From: DATCZB01 sp035513215 | GTDB lineage: Bacteria; Pseudomonadota; Gammaproteobacteria; Steroidobacterales; Rariloculaceae | Length of the DNA stretch: 20,971 nucleotides | Assembly (NCBI GenBank): GCA_035513215.1 | Contig: DATKCK010000012.1 | Coordinates: 1 to 20,971 of the forward strand | Direction of reading: 5' to 3' | In this document: positions 13,893 through 20,971 of the stretch, one piece after another | Numbering within the stretch: the first letter of the stretch is position 1 | Layout: each line of letters begins with the position of its first letter | Notes under the pieces: model-generated | Databases searched by the model: none | Told to the model about the DNA's origin: nothing | What the model saw: only the letters and a program-made list of their open reading frames with translations | Position numbers and translations under genes: made by a program

Positions 13893-14359
13893 CCCGTGAT
13901 CGCGCCGGCTTCGTCCGAAGCAAGGAAGAAAACGAGCGAAGCCACCTCGGCCGGCTCGACGACACGCCCGAGCGGAACGCCGGATCCGGCCTTCGCTTCG
14001 TCGATCCCGAGCTCCTTCCAGCGCTCGCGAGCCATGTCGGTCCGTACCCAGCCGGGGCAGACGGCGTTGACGGTCACGCCGCGGGCGGCGGCGTGATCGG
14101 CGAACGCGCGGGTGAAACCGAGCACGGCGTTGTTGACGAGAGCGTCGATCGCGCCGAATTCCCGCGCGACAGAGGCGACGCCGGCACGCACCTTCCCGGC
14201 GTCGGCGACGTCGCACGCGAACCTGAAGTCCGCGCGGCTTTCCGAAAGATGATCGAGCGCACGCGCGCAGGTCGCCACGCGCCAGCCGGCCGCCTTGAAG
14301 CGGTCGACGATCGCAAGGCCGATGCCGCGCGATCCCCCGGTCACGAGTGCCGACCTCAC
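13856..14359 (-). pseudogene. Short-chain dehydrogenase lacking its catalytic core
   Basis: 167 residues from GTG 14359, which overlaps the stop of the upstream dehydrogenase (GTGA). The start is a normal SDR: cofactor motif TGGSRGIG (7-14), CDVAD (49-53) and VNNA (75-78). From VNNA it passes straight to VLGFTRAFADHAAARGVTVNAV and CPGWVRTDM, ending GQAFNIDGG. In SDRs about 70 residues lie between these blocks, including the catalytic Ser and the Tyr-x-x-x-Lys pair; adding them would give the usual length of about 240. The reading frame is preserved across the junction (near 14126). The product could bind NAD(P) but should not reduce or oxidise substrates. Upstream in-frame codons are open to 14443 but lie inside the other SDR gene. 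Confidence 0.75.
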
Positions 14360-15087
14360 TGCGCCGTGTAACCTCCGTCGATCGGGATCACCGTGCCCGT
14401 CATGAACGAAGAGGCCTCGGACGCAAGGAACGCCACGAGCCATGCGACTTCTTTCGGGTCCGCGAACCGCTTCAACGCGATCGATTTCTTATACGAGCTC
14501 TCGTTGTCCTTCGGGTAAGCATCCGGGTGCCTTTCGTGCAGCTCGCCGAGAACGCGCCGCAACATCGGCGTGTCCGTGCTGCCGGGCGCGACGCAATTGA
14601 AGCGGATGCCGTGAGGGCCCCAGTCGAGCGCGGCGCTTCTCGTCAGCTGGGCAAGGGCGGCCTTGCTCGCTCCGTAGATGGCGCTGTGGCGCTTGCCGAT
14701 CAGGGCCTGATCGCTCGCGTTGTTCACAATCGATCCCGACTTGTGCTTCAGCATATGCGGCAGCACGGCCTTGATCATCATGAACGGCGCCTTGAGGTTG
14801 ACGGCCAGAACGTCCTCGACCTCCGATAGCGGCGTTTCGAGAATGTCGCCGACGTTCGTGACGCCGGCGTTGTTGACGAGGATGTCGACCCGTCCGGCAT
14901 CGGCGGCGACGGCGTCGACCCATCCCGCGATCCGATCCAGATGTCTCAGATCGTGTTCCGGGAGGCCGATTCCGTGCACGGTGCAACCGTGCTCCGCGAG
15001 CAGGGCGTGCACGGCGCGCCCTATGCCCTGCGTGTGGCCGGTGACGATCGCAGTTTTGCCGTCGAGCCCGGGTAAAGGCAAGCTCAT
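14356..15087 (-). CDS. Short-chain dehydrogenase/reductase (complete)
   Basis: 243 residues, full length for a classical SDR. Cofactor motif TGHTQGIG (16-23), structural NNAG (72-75), catalytic Ser in IVNNASDQ, catalytic YGASK, then LTRSAALDWGPHGIRFNCVAPG and the end GTVIPIDGG. The HTQ within the Gly motif is unusual but occurs in sugar-acid dehydrogenases. The overall pattern fits oxidation or reduction of a sugar acid or 3-oxoacyl-type substrate; I cannot choose. It is coupled by a 4-base overlap to the broken SDR downstream. It lies 69 bases after the copper ATPase gene in the same direction, so it may be co-transcribed. Confidence 0.85.
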   Translation of the reverse strand: MSLPLPGLDGKTAIVTGHTQGIGRAVHALLAEHGCTVHGIGLPEHDLRHLDRIAGWVDAVAADAGRVDILVNNAGVTNVGDILETPLSEVEDVLAVNLKAPFMMIKAVLPHMLKHKSGSIVNNASDQALIGKRHSAIYGASKAALAQLTRSAALDWGPHGIRFNCVAPGSTDTPMLRRVLGELHERHPDAYPKDNESSYKKSIALKRFADPKEVAWLVAFLASEASSFMTGTVIPIDGGYTAQ

Positions 15088-15156
15088 GAGCAGGCTTATA
15101 TCACGGAAGGGAACACGGCCGTGCGCCGCTCACCGGTCCCGCTCACCGCGTGCCGC

Positions 15157-17352
15157 TCAAAGCTTCGTTGCTCGCAATCTGAGCGCATTCAGAATGACCG
15201 ACACCGACGAAAGGCTCATCGCCATGCTCGCGATCACGGGCGAGAGCAACAAGCCGAAAGCGGGGTAGAGAATGCCGGCCGCCACGGGGACGCCGATGGC
15301 GTTGTAGCCGAAAGCGAAGACCAGATTCTGCCGGATGTTGCGCATCGTTCGGCGCGAGAGCCGCAAAGCGCGCACGATGCCCGTGAGCTCGCCGGTGACG
15401 AGCGTGACGCCGGCCGACTCCATCGCAACGTCGGTGCCCGTGCCCATCGCGATGCCGACGTCGGCCCGGGCCAGCGCCGGAGCATCGTTGACGCCGTCGC
15501 CCGCCATCGCGACGGTCTCGCCCTCGTCCTGCAGGCGCTTGACGATTTCGGCCTTGTCCTCGGGCAAAACGTCGGCGAAGACTTCCTCGATCCCGAGCGT
15601 CTTGGCGACGGCGCGCGCCGTTTGCTCGTTGTCGCCGGTCAGCATGACGACGCGAACGTCCTCGCGGCGCAAGGCCGAGATCGCGTCGGGCGTGGTCCCC
15701 TTGATCGCGTCGGCCACGACAACGAGCCCCGCCGGCTCGCCGTCGACCGCCGCGTAAATCACCGTTGCCCCGCGTTCGCGCTCGGTTTCGCCCGACTCGG
15801 CAAGGGCACCGACGTCGATATCGTGCCTTTGCATCAGCCGCAGGTTGCCGACCAGCACCGGGCGTCCCTCGACGCTGCCCCAAACGCCGAGGCCCGCATC
15901 AGACTCGAAGTCTTGCACCGGACGGATCGCGAGATGTCTCGATCTCGCGCCCTCGACGATAGCTCGTCCGAGCGGATGCTCGCTCGATGACTCGACCGCC
16001 GCGGCCAGTGCCAGCACCTCGTCCTCGTCTCGCCCGTCGATCGCAATCACGCGCCGGAAGCTCGGCCGGCCCTCGGTCAGCGTGCCCGTCTTGTCGATGA
16101 CCAAAGCCGTGACCTTCTCGAGACGCTCGAGCGCCTCCGCGTTTTTGATCAGGACGCCGGCCTGGGCCCCGCGGCCGATGCCGACCATGATCGACATGGG
16201 CGTCGCAAGCCCGAGCGCACAGGGGCAGGCGATGATCAGCACCGAGACGGCAACGAGCAGCGCGTAGGCGAGCCGCGGTTGGGGACCGACGATGCCCCAG
16301 GCGACGGCGGCGGCGATGGCCGTCAGCACGACCGAGGGCACGAACCACGCGGCGACCTTGTCGACGAGCCGCTGCACGGGCGCGCGCGAGCGCTGTGCCT
16401 GCGCAACCATATGCACGATCTGCGAAAGCAACGTATCCCCGCCGACGCGGTCGGCGCGCATCAGCAGGCTGCCGCTGCCGTTGGTCGTGCCGGCCGATAG
16501 CTCGTCCTCGGCCTCCTTGCGCACGGGCGAGGGCTCGCCCGTCAGCATCGATTCATCGACGTGGCTCTTGCCCTCGAGGACCTGACCGTCGACTGGAATC
16601 TTCTCGCCCGGACGCACGCGGAGCGTGTCGCTGACGGCAACGTCCTCGAGCGAAATGTCGGTTTCGTTGCCGTTCTCGTCGACGCGGTGCGCGATCTTCG
16701 GCGCGAGGCGCAGCAATGCCTTGATGGCGCCGGACGTTCGTTCACGCGCGCGAAGCTCGAGCACCTGGCCGAGCAGCACGAGCGTGACGATGACGGCCGC
16801 AGCCTCGAAATACAGCGGGGCCGAGCCGTCCGGATTCAGAAACGAGGCTGGCAGAACCTGTGGCATTACGGTAGCAACGACCGAGAACATCCACGCTGCG
16901 CCGGTCCCGATCGCGATCAGCGTGAACATGTTCAGGCTCTTGTTGATGACCGACTGCCAGCCGCGCACGAAGAATGGATAGCCGCCCCAGACGACAACCG
17001 GCGTCGCGAGCAGCAACTGGGCCCACGCGACGGGACTATGGCCGAACAACTGCATCGGATTGATCGCCGGTACGAGCTCGCCGAGCATGGACCAGAGCAG
17101 GGGCGCCGTCAGCACGGCGCTGATCCAGAAACGCCGCGTCATGTCGCTAAGCTCGGCGTTCTCGCTATCCTCGGCCGTCGGCGTCAGCGGCTCGAGCGCC
17201 ATGCCGCACAGCGGGCACGAGCCCGGCGCATCGCGGCGGATCTCGGGATGCATCGGGCAGGTCCACACCGTGCCGGATGTCGCCTGCTCGCCGGAGGCGT
17301 GCCGCGTCGGAGTGTCGTCGTGCGCGGTGCAGTGTTCGTGCTTCTCGTTCAT
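15157..17352 (-). CDS. copA: Cu(I)-exporting P1B-type ATPase
   Basis: 731 residues from ATG 17352 (GGGAGA about seven bases upstream; an upstream in-frame start would add 14 Arg/Gly-rich residues). It begins with a heavy-metal-binding zinc-ribbon-like domain, WTCPMHP (30-36) and CPLCGMALEP (46-55), instead of a GMxCxxC ferredoxin-like domain. Eight membrane helices are expected. Signature blocks: TGEP (271-274), CPC in IIACPCALG (376-378, metal site), DKTGTLT (420-426, phosphorylated Asp), SEHPLG (457-462), GDGVNDAPALA (618-628). YN in helix 7 and MAMSLSS in helix 8 are the Cu(I) determinants of class 1B-1. It exports Cu(I) from the cytoplasm to the periplasm. Divergent to copLAB, sharing a copper-responsive intergenic region. 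Confidence 0.92.
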   Translation of the reverse strand: MNEKHEHCTAHDDTPTRHASGEQATSGTVWTCPMHPEIRRDAPGSCPLCGMALEPLTPTAEDSENAELSDMTRRFWISAVLTAPLLWSMLGELVPAINPMQLFGHSPVAWAQLLLATPVVVWGGYPFFVRGWQSVINKSLNMFTLIAIGTGAAWMFSVVATVMPQVLPASFLNPDGSAPLYFEAAAVIVTLVLLGQVLELRARERTSGAIKALLRLAPKIAHRVDENGNETDISLEDVAVSDTLRVRPGEKIPVDGQVLEGKSHVDESMLTGEPSPVRKEAEDELSAGTTNGSGSLLMRADRVGGDTLLSQIVHMVAQAQRSRAPVQRLVDKVAAWFVPSVVLTAIAAAVAWGIVGPQPRLAYALLVAVSVLIIACPCALGLATPMSIMVGIGRGAQAGVLIKNAEALERLEKVTALVIDKTGTLTEGRPSFRRVIAIDGRDEDEVLALAAAVESSSEHPLGRAIVEGARSRHLAIRPVQDFESDAGLGVWGSVEGRPVLVGNLRLMQRHDIDVGALAESGETERERGATVIYAAVDGEPAGLVVVADAIKGTTPDAISALRREDVRVVMLTGDNEQTARAVAKTLGIEEVFADVLPEDKAEIVKRLQDEGETVAMAGDGVNDAPALARADVGIAMGTGTDVAMESAGVTLVTGELTGIVRALRLSRRTMRNIRQNLVFAFGYNAIGVPVAAGILYPAFGLLLSPVIASMAMSLSSVSVILNALRLRATKL

Positions 17353-17418
17353 CGCTCGTCTCCCGGCTCGGCCTCTTGTCCGCCCAGGGCCCAACTATTC
17401 CTCCTCAGTCCCCGGTCG

Positions 17419-17450
17419 AGCTTAAACCCTGGAGTGTAGTCCGGGGTCAA
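17419..17450 (-). promoter_or_regulatory. MerR/CueR-type operator-promoter of the copper ATPase gene
   Basis: Read on the minus strand, TTGACC (17450-17445) and TAAGCT (17424-17419) are separated by 20 bases, the over-long spacing typical of MerR-family promoters. The spacer holds the dyad ACCC-C-GGA ... TCC-A-GGGT (17447-17426), placed as in E. coli copA, where CueR binds ACCTTCC/GGAAGGT. The transcript would start about 60 bases before ATG 17352. A CueR-like regulator should bind here in response to Cu(I); its gene is not in the window. Confidence 0.65.
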
Positions 17451-17494
17451 CAGTTGTTCCTGCCGGTTCGTCGTAATAAATTGAGTCGATCACG

Positions 17495-17995
17495 ATGAGA
17501 AAGCGCAGCAATCCATTGGCCTATTGCCGCCAGCGCAGCCGGGTGCTGGCGCGGGCCCTGTTGCCGATCCTGTTCCTCGGCTCGCTCGGAGCGGCCGGGA
17601 CCTGCCCGGCAATGGCGGGGGCGGCCGCGGACGGGGCGGCCGCGGACCTGGTCGCGCATGCCGGGCACGGCGACGCACCGTCCGCGGGCGATCACTCGAG
17701 CGATCACGGCCACGATCCTGGCCACGATCACGGCGCATGTCCTCATTGCCCGACGGAATCCGGCAGCGGCGCGTCCGGCGGCCACGCGCTTTGCGCCGCG
17801 TTCGACGAGGCCGCCAACTCCAAGCATGCGTCCAAGCCGGGGCCGCCCGATCTGAAGCTGGCGCCGCCGGCCGAGCTTCAGATCGTGGCCGCCATGCGCG
17901 AGCCGCTCGTCGAGAGCAGGCGGCTCGCGCTCTATCATCGCCTTTTCCCTCCCTCCATCCCGCTCAATCTGCGTCACTGCGTCTTCGTCATTTGA
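17495..17995 (+). CDS. copL: CopL-like His-rich exported protein
   Basis: 166 residues with a long signal peptide (ALLPILFLGSLG, cleavage probably after PAMA). The mature protein has a His/Asp-rich segment (residues 54-83, for example HSSDHGHDPGHDHG) followed by CPHCP (82-86), a likely metal-binding site, and a Cys in HALCAAFD. Proteins of this kind (CopL and DUF2946-like) sit just upstream of copA-copB in Xanthomonas, where CopL is needed for copper induction. The position here is the same, but the gene symbol rests mainly on that order. ATG 17495 has no strong ribosome site; an AT-rich TAATAA (17474-17479) may be the -10 of its promoter. A 140-base gap follows before copA. Confidence 0.65.
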   Translation: MRKRSNPLAYCRQRSRVLARALLPILFLGSLGAAGTCPAMAGAAADGAAADLVAHAGHGDAPSAGDHSSDHGHDPGHDHGACPHCPTESGSGASGGHALCAAFDEAANSKHASKPGPPDLKLAPPAELQIVAAMREPLVESRRLALYHRLFPPSIPLNLRHCVFVI

Positions 17996-18135
17996 TTCTC
18001 CGCTGCCGGCTCGCGCACTCGTTGCACGCAGGTTCGCGCGCGCCAAACGGATGAGTCCGGCAGGGGCCCGAAGCTCCGATTGCCGGCGGATCGAACGTTG
18101 ACGGCCCCGAACCGACCGGGGCGAGAGGCAAGACG

Positions 18136-19965
18136 ATGGACAAGCTGATACTGACTCGTCGTCTCGACGGGCCCGTGACGCGACGGCGCTTTCTCGAAGC
18201 AACCGTCGGCGGGGGAGTCGCGGCCGGATTCGCGCCGGCTGTGATCTCGGCCGGGACCCTTCAAGGCGCCCGAGCCCAGGCGACACTGAGCGGCCGCGAG
18301 CTCGATCTCACGACGGCCTACGCGGCCGTCGATTTCACGGGCAAAATGCGCGCGGCGACGCTCGTCAACGGCTCCCTGCCGGCGCCCGTGCTTCGTTGGC
18401 GCGAAGGCGACACGCTCCGAATCCGGCTGCGCAACGAGCTCGATGAGGACACATCGATTCATTGGCACGGCATCCTGCTGCCGGCCAACATGGACGGGGT
18501 GCCGGGCCTGAGCTTCGCGGGCGTCGCGCCCGGCGGCTCGTATCTCTACGAGTTCACGCTGAGGCAAAGCGGGACGTACTGGTATCACAGCCATTCGCGG
18601 TTCCAGGAGCAAACCGGCATGTACGGTCCGCTGATCATCGACCCGATCGGGCCCGAGCCTTTCGACTACGACCGCGAGCACGTCGTGATGCTGTCGGACT
18701 GGACAGACCGCGATCCGATGAGCCTGTACCGGCTGCTGAAGAAGCAATCCCACTATTTCAACTTCAACCGGCGAACGATCGGCACGCTCGTCGACGATAT
18801 TCGCCAGGACGGCTTCCTGCCTACGTTCCGTGAGCGCACGGCCTGGGGCCGGATGCGGATGTCGCCGAGCGATCTTGCCGACGTCAGCGGCTACGGCTAC
18901 ACGTATCTGCTGAACGGCACGGCACCGGCCGACAACTGGACGGGGCTGTTCAGCCCAGGCGAGCGCGTGCGGCTTCGCTTCATTAACGGCTCGTCGATGA
19001 CGTTCTTCGATGTCCGCATCCCGGGACTCGAAATGACCGTCGTGGCGGCGGACGGCCAGAACGTGCATCCGGTCACCATCGACGAGTTCCGACTGGCCGT
19101 TGCCGAGACACTCGACGTAATCGTAACGCCGACGGGCGCCGACGCATTCACGATCTTCGCGCAGTCGATGGACCGTTCGGGCTATGCGCGCGGGACGCTC
19201 GCGACGCGTGGCAAACTCGAGGCGCCCGTGCCTCAGCCCGATCGTGTCGTCTATCTGACGATGGCCGACATGGGGCACGGCGCGATGGCTGAGGGCGCAA
19301 TGGGGGAGGGCGCAATGGAGGGCCATGAGATCGCCCCGCCCGCGGCTCACGCCGGCATGAATCACGCCGGTACCGATCACGCAGCGACGGGGCACGCGGC
19401 GTCCGACGGCGAGATGCCGCAATCGACGGCGATGGGTGCAATGCAACAGCACCCGCCGAGCGAAGCCCGGAACCCGGGCGTCGACATGCAGACGATGCAG
19501 CCTGCGGCGAAACTCGACGATCCCGGGGTCGGCCTGCGCGACAACGGCCGGCGCGTCCTGACTTACGCGGACCTGAGGACGCTCGGCGACGATCCAGACG
19601 GCCGCGAGCCCGGACGCACGATCGAGCTCCACCTGACGGGTCATATGGAGCGTTACCTCTGGTCGTTCGACGGCGTCCGCTTTTCCGATTCGGCGCCGCT
19701 TGAGCTCCGCTACGGCGAGCGAGTGCGGATCACGCTCGTCAACGACACGATGATGGATCACCCGATCCATCTGCACGGGATGTGGAGCGACCTCGAGGAC
19801 GAATCGGGCCGGTTTCTCGTGCGCAAGCACACGGTCAGCATGCCGCCGGGCTCGAAACGCAGCTACCGCGTCACGGCCGATGCGCTCGGCCGCTGGGCCT
19901 ATCACTGTCATCTGCTCTACCACATGGAGGCGGGCATGTTTCGGGAAGTCCGCGTCGACACATGA
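18136..19965 (+). CDS. copA: Copper-resistance multicopper oxidase CopA (PcoA type)
   Basis: 609 residues. A Tat signal (TRRRFLEATVGGG, 15-27) ends near ARAQ. Three cupredoxin domains carry all four copper-binding blocks: HWHG (109-112), YHSHSR (150-155), HPIHLHG (542-548) and HCHLLYHMEAGM (590-601), giving the type 1, 2 and 3 sites. Between domains 2 and 3 is a Met/His-rich insert (380-455, GAMAEGAMGEGAMEG, then repeated HAG/HAA units) that probably binds many copper ions. The enzyme oxidises Cu(I) to less toxic Cu(II) and stores copper in the periplasm. The ribosome site GAGAGGC precedes ATG 18136. The stop overlaps copB (ATGA). The shared name with the ATPase is historical; they are unrelated proteins. 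Confidence 0.95.
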   Translation: MDKLILTRRLDGPVTRRRFLEATVGGGVAAGFAPAVISAGTLQGARAQATLSGRELDLTTAYAAVDFTGKMRAATLVNGSLPAPVLRWREGDTLRIRLRNELDEDTSIHWHGILLPANMDGVPGLSFAGVAPGGSYLYEFTLRQSGTYWYHSHSRFQEQTGMYGPLIIDPIGPEPFDYDREHVVMLSDWTDRDPMSLYRLLKKQSHYFNFNRRTIGTLVDDIRQDGFLPTFRERTAWGRMRMSPSDLADVSGYGYTYLLNGTAPADNWTGLFSPGERVRLRFINGSSMTFFDVRIPGLEMTVVAADGQNVHPVTIDEFRLAVAETLDVIVTPTGADAFTIFAQSMDRSGYARGTLATRGKLEAPVPQPDRVVYLTMADMGHGAMAEGAMGEGAMEGHEIAPPAAHAGMNHAGTDHAATGHAASDGEMPQSTAMGAMQQHPPSEARNPGVDMQTMQPAAKLDDPGVGLRDNGRRVLTYADLRTLGDDPDGREPGRTIELHLTGHMERYLWSFDGVRFSDSAPLELRYGERVRITLVNDTMMDHPIHLHGMWSDLEDESGRFLVRKHTVSMPPGSKRSYRVTADALGRWAYHCHLLYHMEAGMFREVRVDT

Positions 19966-20741
19966 GAGCCTGGATCGCCGTGGCAGCGCTGATGTCGGCG
20001 AAGGTCGGGATGGCACAAGACGCGGGCTCGGCCGTGGCGCGGCCGACAGTCGAGAACCGCGCGGCGGCGTTCCCGGACCTCGGCGCCGATCCGCATTCGA
20101 TGATGCTCGAGCGGCCGATGAACTACTTCGTGCTGCTCGATCAGCTCGAAGTCCTCGATACGGATCCGGATCGGTCGGTCGCGTGGGATCTCGACGCATG
20201 GTTCGGGAAGGACCTTTCCCGCCTCGTCGTCCGCAGCGAGGGCAAGCGCGTCGACGGCGACACCGAGCGCGCCGATCTCCAGCTACTGTGGAGCCACAGC
20301 TTTTCGCGCTGGTGGTCCTGGGTCGCCGGCGCGCGCCTCGACTTCGCGCCCGGCTCGGATCGCGAGTGGGCCGCGTTCGGGATCGAGGGGCTTGCGCCGC
20401 AGCGGTTCGAGATCGAGGCAACGGCCTATGTCGGAGACTCGGGCGACACGGCCCTGCGCTTCGAAGCCGAGCATGAGGAACGCGTCACGAATCGACTAAA
20501 GCTCCAGCCCAGGATCGAGGTGGAATGGCACGGCCAGGACGATCCGCTGCGAGGGATCGGCGCCGGCCTTTCATCGATCGAGGTCGGTTTGAGGCTTCGG
20601 TTCGAGATACGCAGGGAGATAGCGCCCTATATCGGTGTCGGCTGGCAGAGAAAATATGGTCGCACAGCCGATCTCGCACGTGCGGGCGGCGCCGACGGCG
20701 AAGATACGAGCCTCGTCGCGGGAATTCGTCTGTGGCTCTGA
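19962..20741 (+). CDS. copB: Copper-resistance outer-membrane protein CopB (PcoB type)
   Basis: 259 residues from ATG 19962, which overlaps the copA stop codon (ATGA). Signal peptide MRAWIAVAALMSAKVGMAQ. The mature part has family features: MMLERPMNYFVLLDQLEVLD, then WDLDAWFGKDLSRLVVRSEG, YVGDSGDTALRFEAEHEERV and a final barrel strand ending GIRLWL. CopB binds and possibly transports copper at the outer membrane. Most relatives have a Met/His-rich stretch between signal and barrel; here it is almost absent, so metal binding in this pair may fall mostly to CopA and the CopL-like protein. Confidence 0.9.
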   Translation: MRAWIAVAALMSAKVGMAQDAGSAVARPTVENRAAAFPDLGADPHSMMLERPMNYFVLLDQLEVLDTDPDRSVAWDLDAWFGKDLSRLVVRSEGKRVDGDTERADLQLLWSHSFSRWWSWVAGARLDFAPGSDREWAAFGIEGLAPQRFEIEATAYVGDSGDTALRFEAEHEERVTNRLKLQPRIEVEWHGQDDPLRGIGAGLSSIEVGLRLRFEIRREIAPYIGVGWQRKYGRTADLARAGGADGEDTSLVAGIRLWL

Positions 20742-20820
20742 TCGAATTTAGTAGACGCTAGCGGCTCGACAACCGTGAAGGAGCCGTCAATCGTCGGCTT
20801 CTGGCGAACTTTGCCGGCTC

Positions 20821-20971
20821 TCAGTCGCTCACCGTCAATTCGACAGGCAGGCCGATGCCGAAAGCCGTGTCGGCGACTTGGCCGCCCGTCACCAGCTCGA
20901 TGCGCTCCCCCGCGACGCCGCGCTGAGTCAGCGCATCGACGACCGACAGCGCGCGAAACCGGCCGAGCCGA
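20821..20971 (-). CDS. C-terminal end of an OmpA-like protein
   Basis: A minus-strand frame enters from the right edge and stops at 20821-20823; 49 codons are visible. The pattern FRALSVVDALTQRGVAGERIELV followed by GLPVELTVSD resembles the last helix and strand of the OmpA/MotB peptidoglycan-binding domain, in which a helix with an Arg-x-x-Ala-hydrophobic start, a GV-x-x-x-RI turn and a final strand are usual. Only the end is present and the diagnostic NxxLSxxRA segment lies outside, so the call is provisional. It converges with copB across 79 bases. Confidence 0.45.
   Translation of the reverse strand, partial: RLGRFRALSVVDALTQRGVAGERIELVTGGQVADTAFGIGLPVELTVSD

Noticed and set aside
12792..14216. 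Minus-strand open frame of 474 codons across the large unknown gene and the SDR remnant
   Set aside because: Starts with Arg-rich noise, lies out of frame with the recognisable SDR and antisense to the unknown protein; no ribosome site or conserved motif.
15121..15990. Plus-strand open frame of 289 codons opposite the copper ATPase
   Set aside because: Antisense to highly conserved ATPase motifs, rich in Arg/Asp/His without a domain pattern.
17974..20421. Very long minus-strand open frame (815 codons) opposite copA and copB
   Set aside because: Its translation is low-complexity and Arg/Pro-rich at the N-terminus, has no family pattern, and the plus strand carries unmistakable CopA and CopB motifs; it is a by-product of GC-rich codon use.
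1..20971. CRISPR arrays, rRNA genes, transposases or integrases
   Set aside because: No regularly spaced repeats, rRNA-like sequence, or transposase/integrase motifs were seen on reading either strand.

Overview
The window looks like chromosomal DNA of a GC-rich Pseudomonadota, most likely a gammaproteobacterium. This rests on a TonB-dependent receptor remnant of the type common in Xanthomonas- and Caulobacter-like bacteria, a copper block in the Xanthomonas copL-copA-copB order, outer-membrane barrels and Tat substrates. I cannot name a genus. Base composition is uneven: a 60-base sample inside the copper oxidase gene (19561-19620) is about 72% G+C, while samples in the glycan cluster (6661-6720) and the phosphatase-like gene (9661-9720) are about 57% and 53%.

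Layout. (1) 1-983, plus strand: the tail of an unrecognised gene coupled to an outer-membrane barrel gene. (2) 1624-7332, minus strand: a tight six-gene surface-glycan operon, read from right to left: glycosyltransferase, polysaccharide pyruvyl transferase-like protein, small Tat-signal protein, GMC oxidoreductase, small membrane protein, GH130-like propeller protein. (3) 7588-8276, minus strand: remnants of a TonB-dependent receptor and an exported inorganic pyrophosphatase, both damaged by internal deletions. (4) 8516-10877, plus strand: small genes typical of accessory DNA, namely an intact VapBC-type toxin-antitoxin pair, a membrane-anchored histidine-phosphatase-like protein lacking key active-site residues, a ParD antitoxin whose ParE partner is reduced to 19 codons, and an RRM RNA-binding protein. 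(5) 11069-13892, plus strand: two unrecognised proteins, one exported. (6) 13856-15087, minus strand: two coupled short-chain dehydrogenases, one lacking its catalytic core through an in-frame deletion. (7) 15157-20741: a divergent copper-resistance locus with a Cu(I) P-type ATPase to the left, a CopL-like His-rich protein, CopA multicopper oxidase and CopB to the right, and a MerR/CueR-type operator between them. (8) 20821-20971, minus strand: the end of an OmpA-like gene.

How it works together. The glycan operon suggests assembly of a pyruvylated polysaccharide that may also be oxidised outside the cytoplasm, because the oxidoreductase appears to be exported with its Tat-signal partner. The copper locus combines cytoplasmic Cu(I) efflux with periplasmic oxidation and outer-membrane sequestration. 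The middle of the window is marked by repeated loss of coding sequence: receptor, pyrophosphatase, ParE and one dehydrogenase have all lost internal or terminal parts within about 6.7 kb. This is either real local decay or an assembly artefact.
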